From an uncultured Haemophilus sp. (GTDB lineage: Bacteria; Pseudomonadota; Gammaproteobacteria; Enterobacterales; Pasteurellaceae), in assembly GCF_905207935.1 (NCBI RefSeq), contig NZ_CAJLNI010000047.1:1-13734 (forward strand): a DNA stretch of 13,734 bases. Reading direction: 5' to 3'. Positions 13,648 to 13,734 of the stretch are shown piece by piece. Position numbers and translations under genes: made by a program. Below the pieces are notes generated by a model. That model made no database searches and was not told the DNA's origin. It was given only the letters and a program-made list of their open reading frames with translations. Each line of letters begins with the position of its first letter. The first letter of the stretch is position 1.

Positions 13648-13734
13648 TGCGGCCTTGATAATGATGCAAGTGATCAGATTTTAAAGGTAAGTTACAAAAA
13701 CATCTCAAACTTTGACCGCTCTTTATCCAAAAAA

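Noticed and set aside
11690..13734. Integrated prophage or island with an att duplication of the ssrA 3' end
   Set aside because: I found no second copy of the tmRNA 3' end, no integrase and no phage genes; an element ending beyond the window cannot be excluded.
1..13734. CRISPR array, tandem repeats, insertion sequence or tRNA genes
   Set aside because: No regularly spaced repeats, terminal inverted repeats with transposase, or cloverleaf sequences were seen apart from the tRNA-like part of tmRNA.

Overview
The window reads as chromosomal DNA of a Haemophilus-type Pasteurellaceae. It is AT-rich and carries eleven exact copies of the Hin-type DNA uptake sequence (USS, AAGTGCGGT or its complement). 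The tmRNA encodes the tag ANDEQYALAA, which I recall as the H. influenzae tag. Gene order (LD-transpeptidase, prc, proQ, letA, letB, then kdsC and kdsD) follows the H. influenzae HI1667-HI1679 neighbourhood as I remember it. The species cannot be fixed from sequence alone; H. parainfluenzae or a near relative is plausible.

Left part (1-7465), envelope maintenance. On the minus strand, proQ (RNA chaperone) and prc (tail-specific periplasmic protease) form an operon that ends in a USS-pair terminator. A 5' fragment of a YcbB-like LD-transpeptidase follows and runs off the left edge. Divergent from proQ, on the plus strand, are letA and letB (yebS/yebT), overlapping by 17 nt. They encode a lipid-transport membrane partner and a seven-MCE-domain periplasmic tunnel.

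Middle (7470-11260). The minus-strand pair kdsD-kdsC makes Kdo precursors for lipopolysaccharide; stop and start share one base. RNase P RNA (rnpB) is divergent, with a strong promoter. dinB (DNA polymerase IV, minus strand) converges on rnpB across a perfect 20-bp inverted repeat, and has a LexA/SOS box over its promoter. Upstream of dinB is an exported 165-residue protein of unknown function.

Right part (11333-13734). This holds tmRNA (ssrA) with its terminator, a small zinc-ribbon membrane protein, a short minus-strand coding remnant, mdaB (flavin quinone reductase), the decayed 3' end of an aldo/keto reductase gene, and a small thioredoxin-like gene. From 11205 to the right edge there is no exact Haemophilus USS. 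Instead, just after the thioredoxin gene, there is an exact 10-base Neisseria-type uptake sequence. The stretch from about 13019 to 13650 is visibly richer in G+C. I infer that at least this tract came from a Neisseriaceae donor by transformation, next to ssrA.

Functional threads are cell-envelope upkeep (LD-transpeptidase, Prc, LetAB, Kdo synthesis), RNA housekeeping (rnpB, ssrA, ProQ), SOS-controlled DNA synthesis, and a small accessory redox block. tmRNA and Prc are linked, since in E. coli Prc degrades exported proteins carrying the ssrA tag. I saw no CRISPR array, transposase, tRNA gene or new multi-gene defence system.
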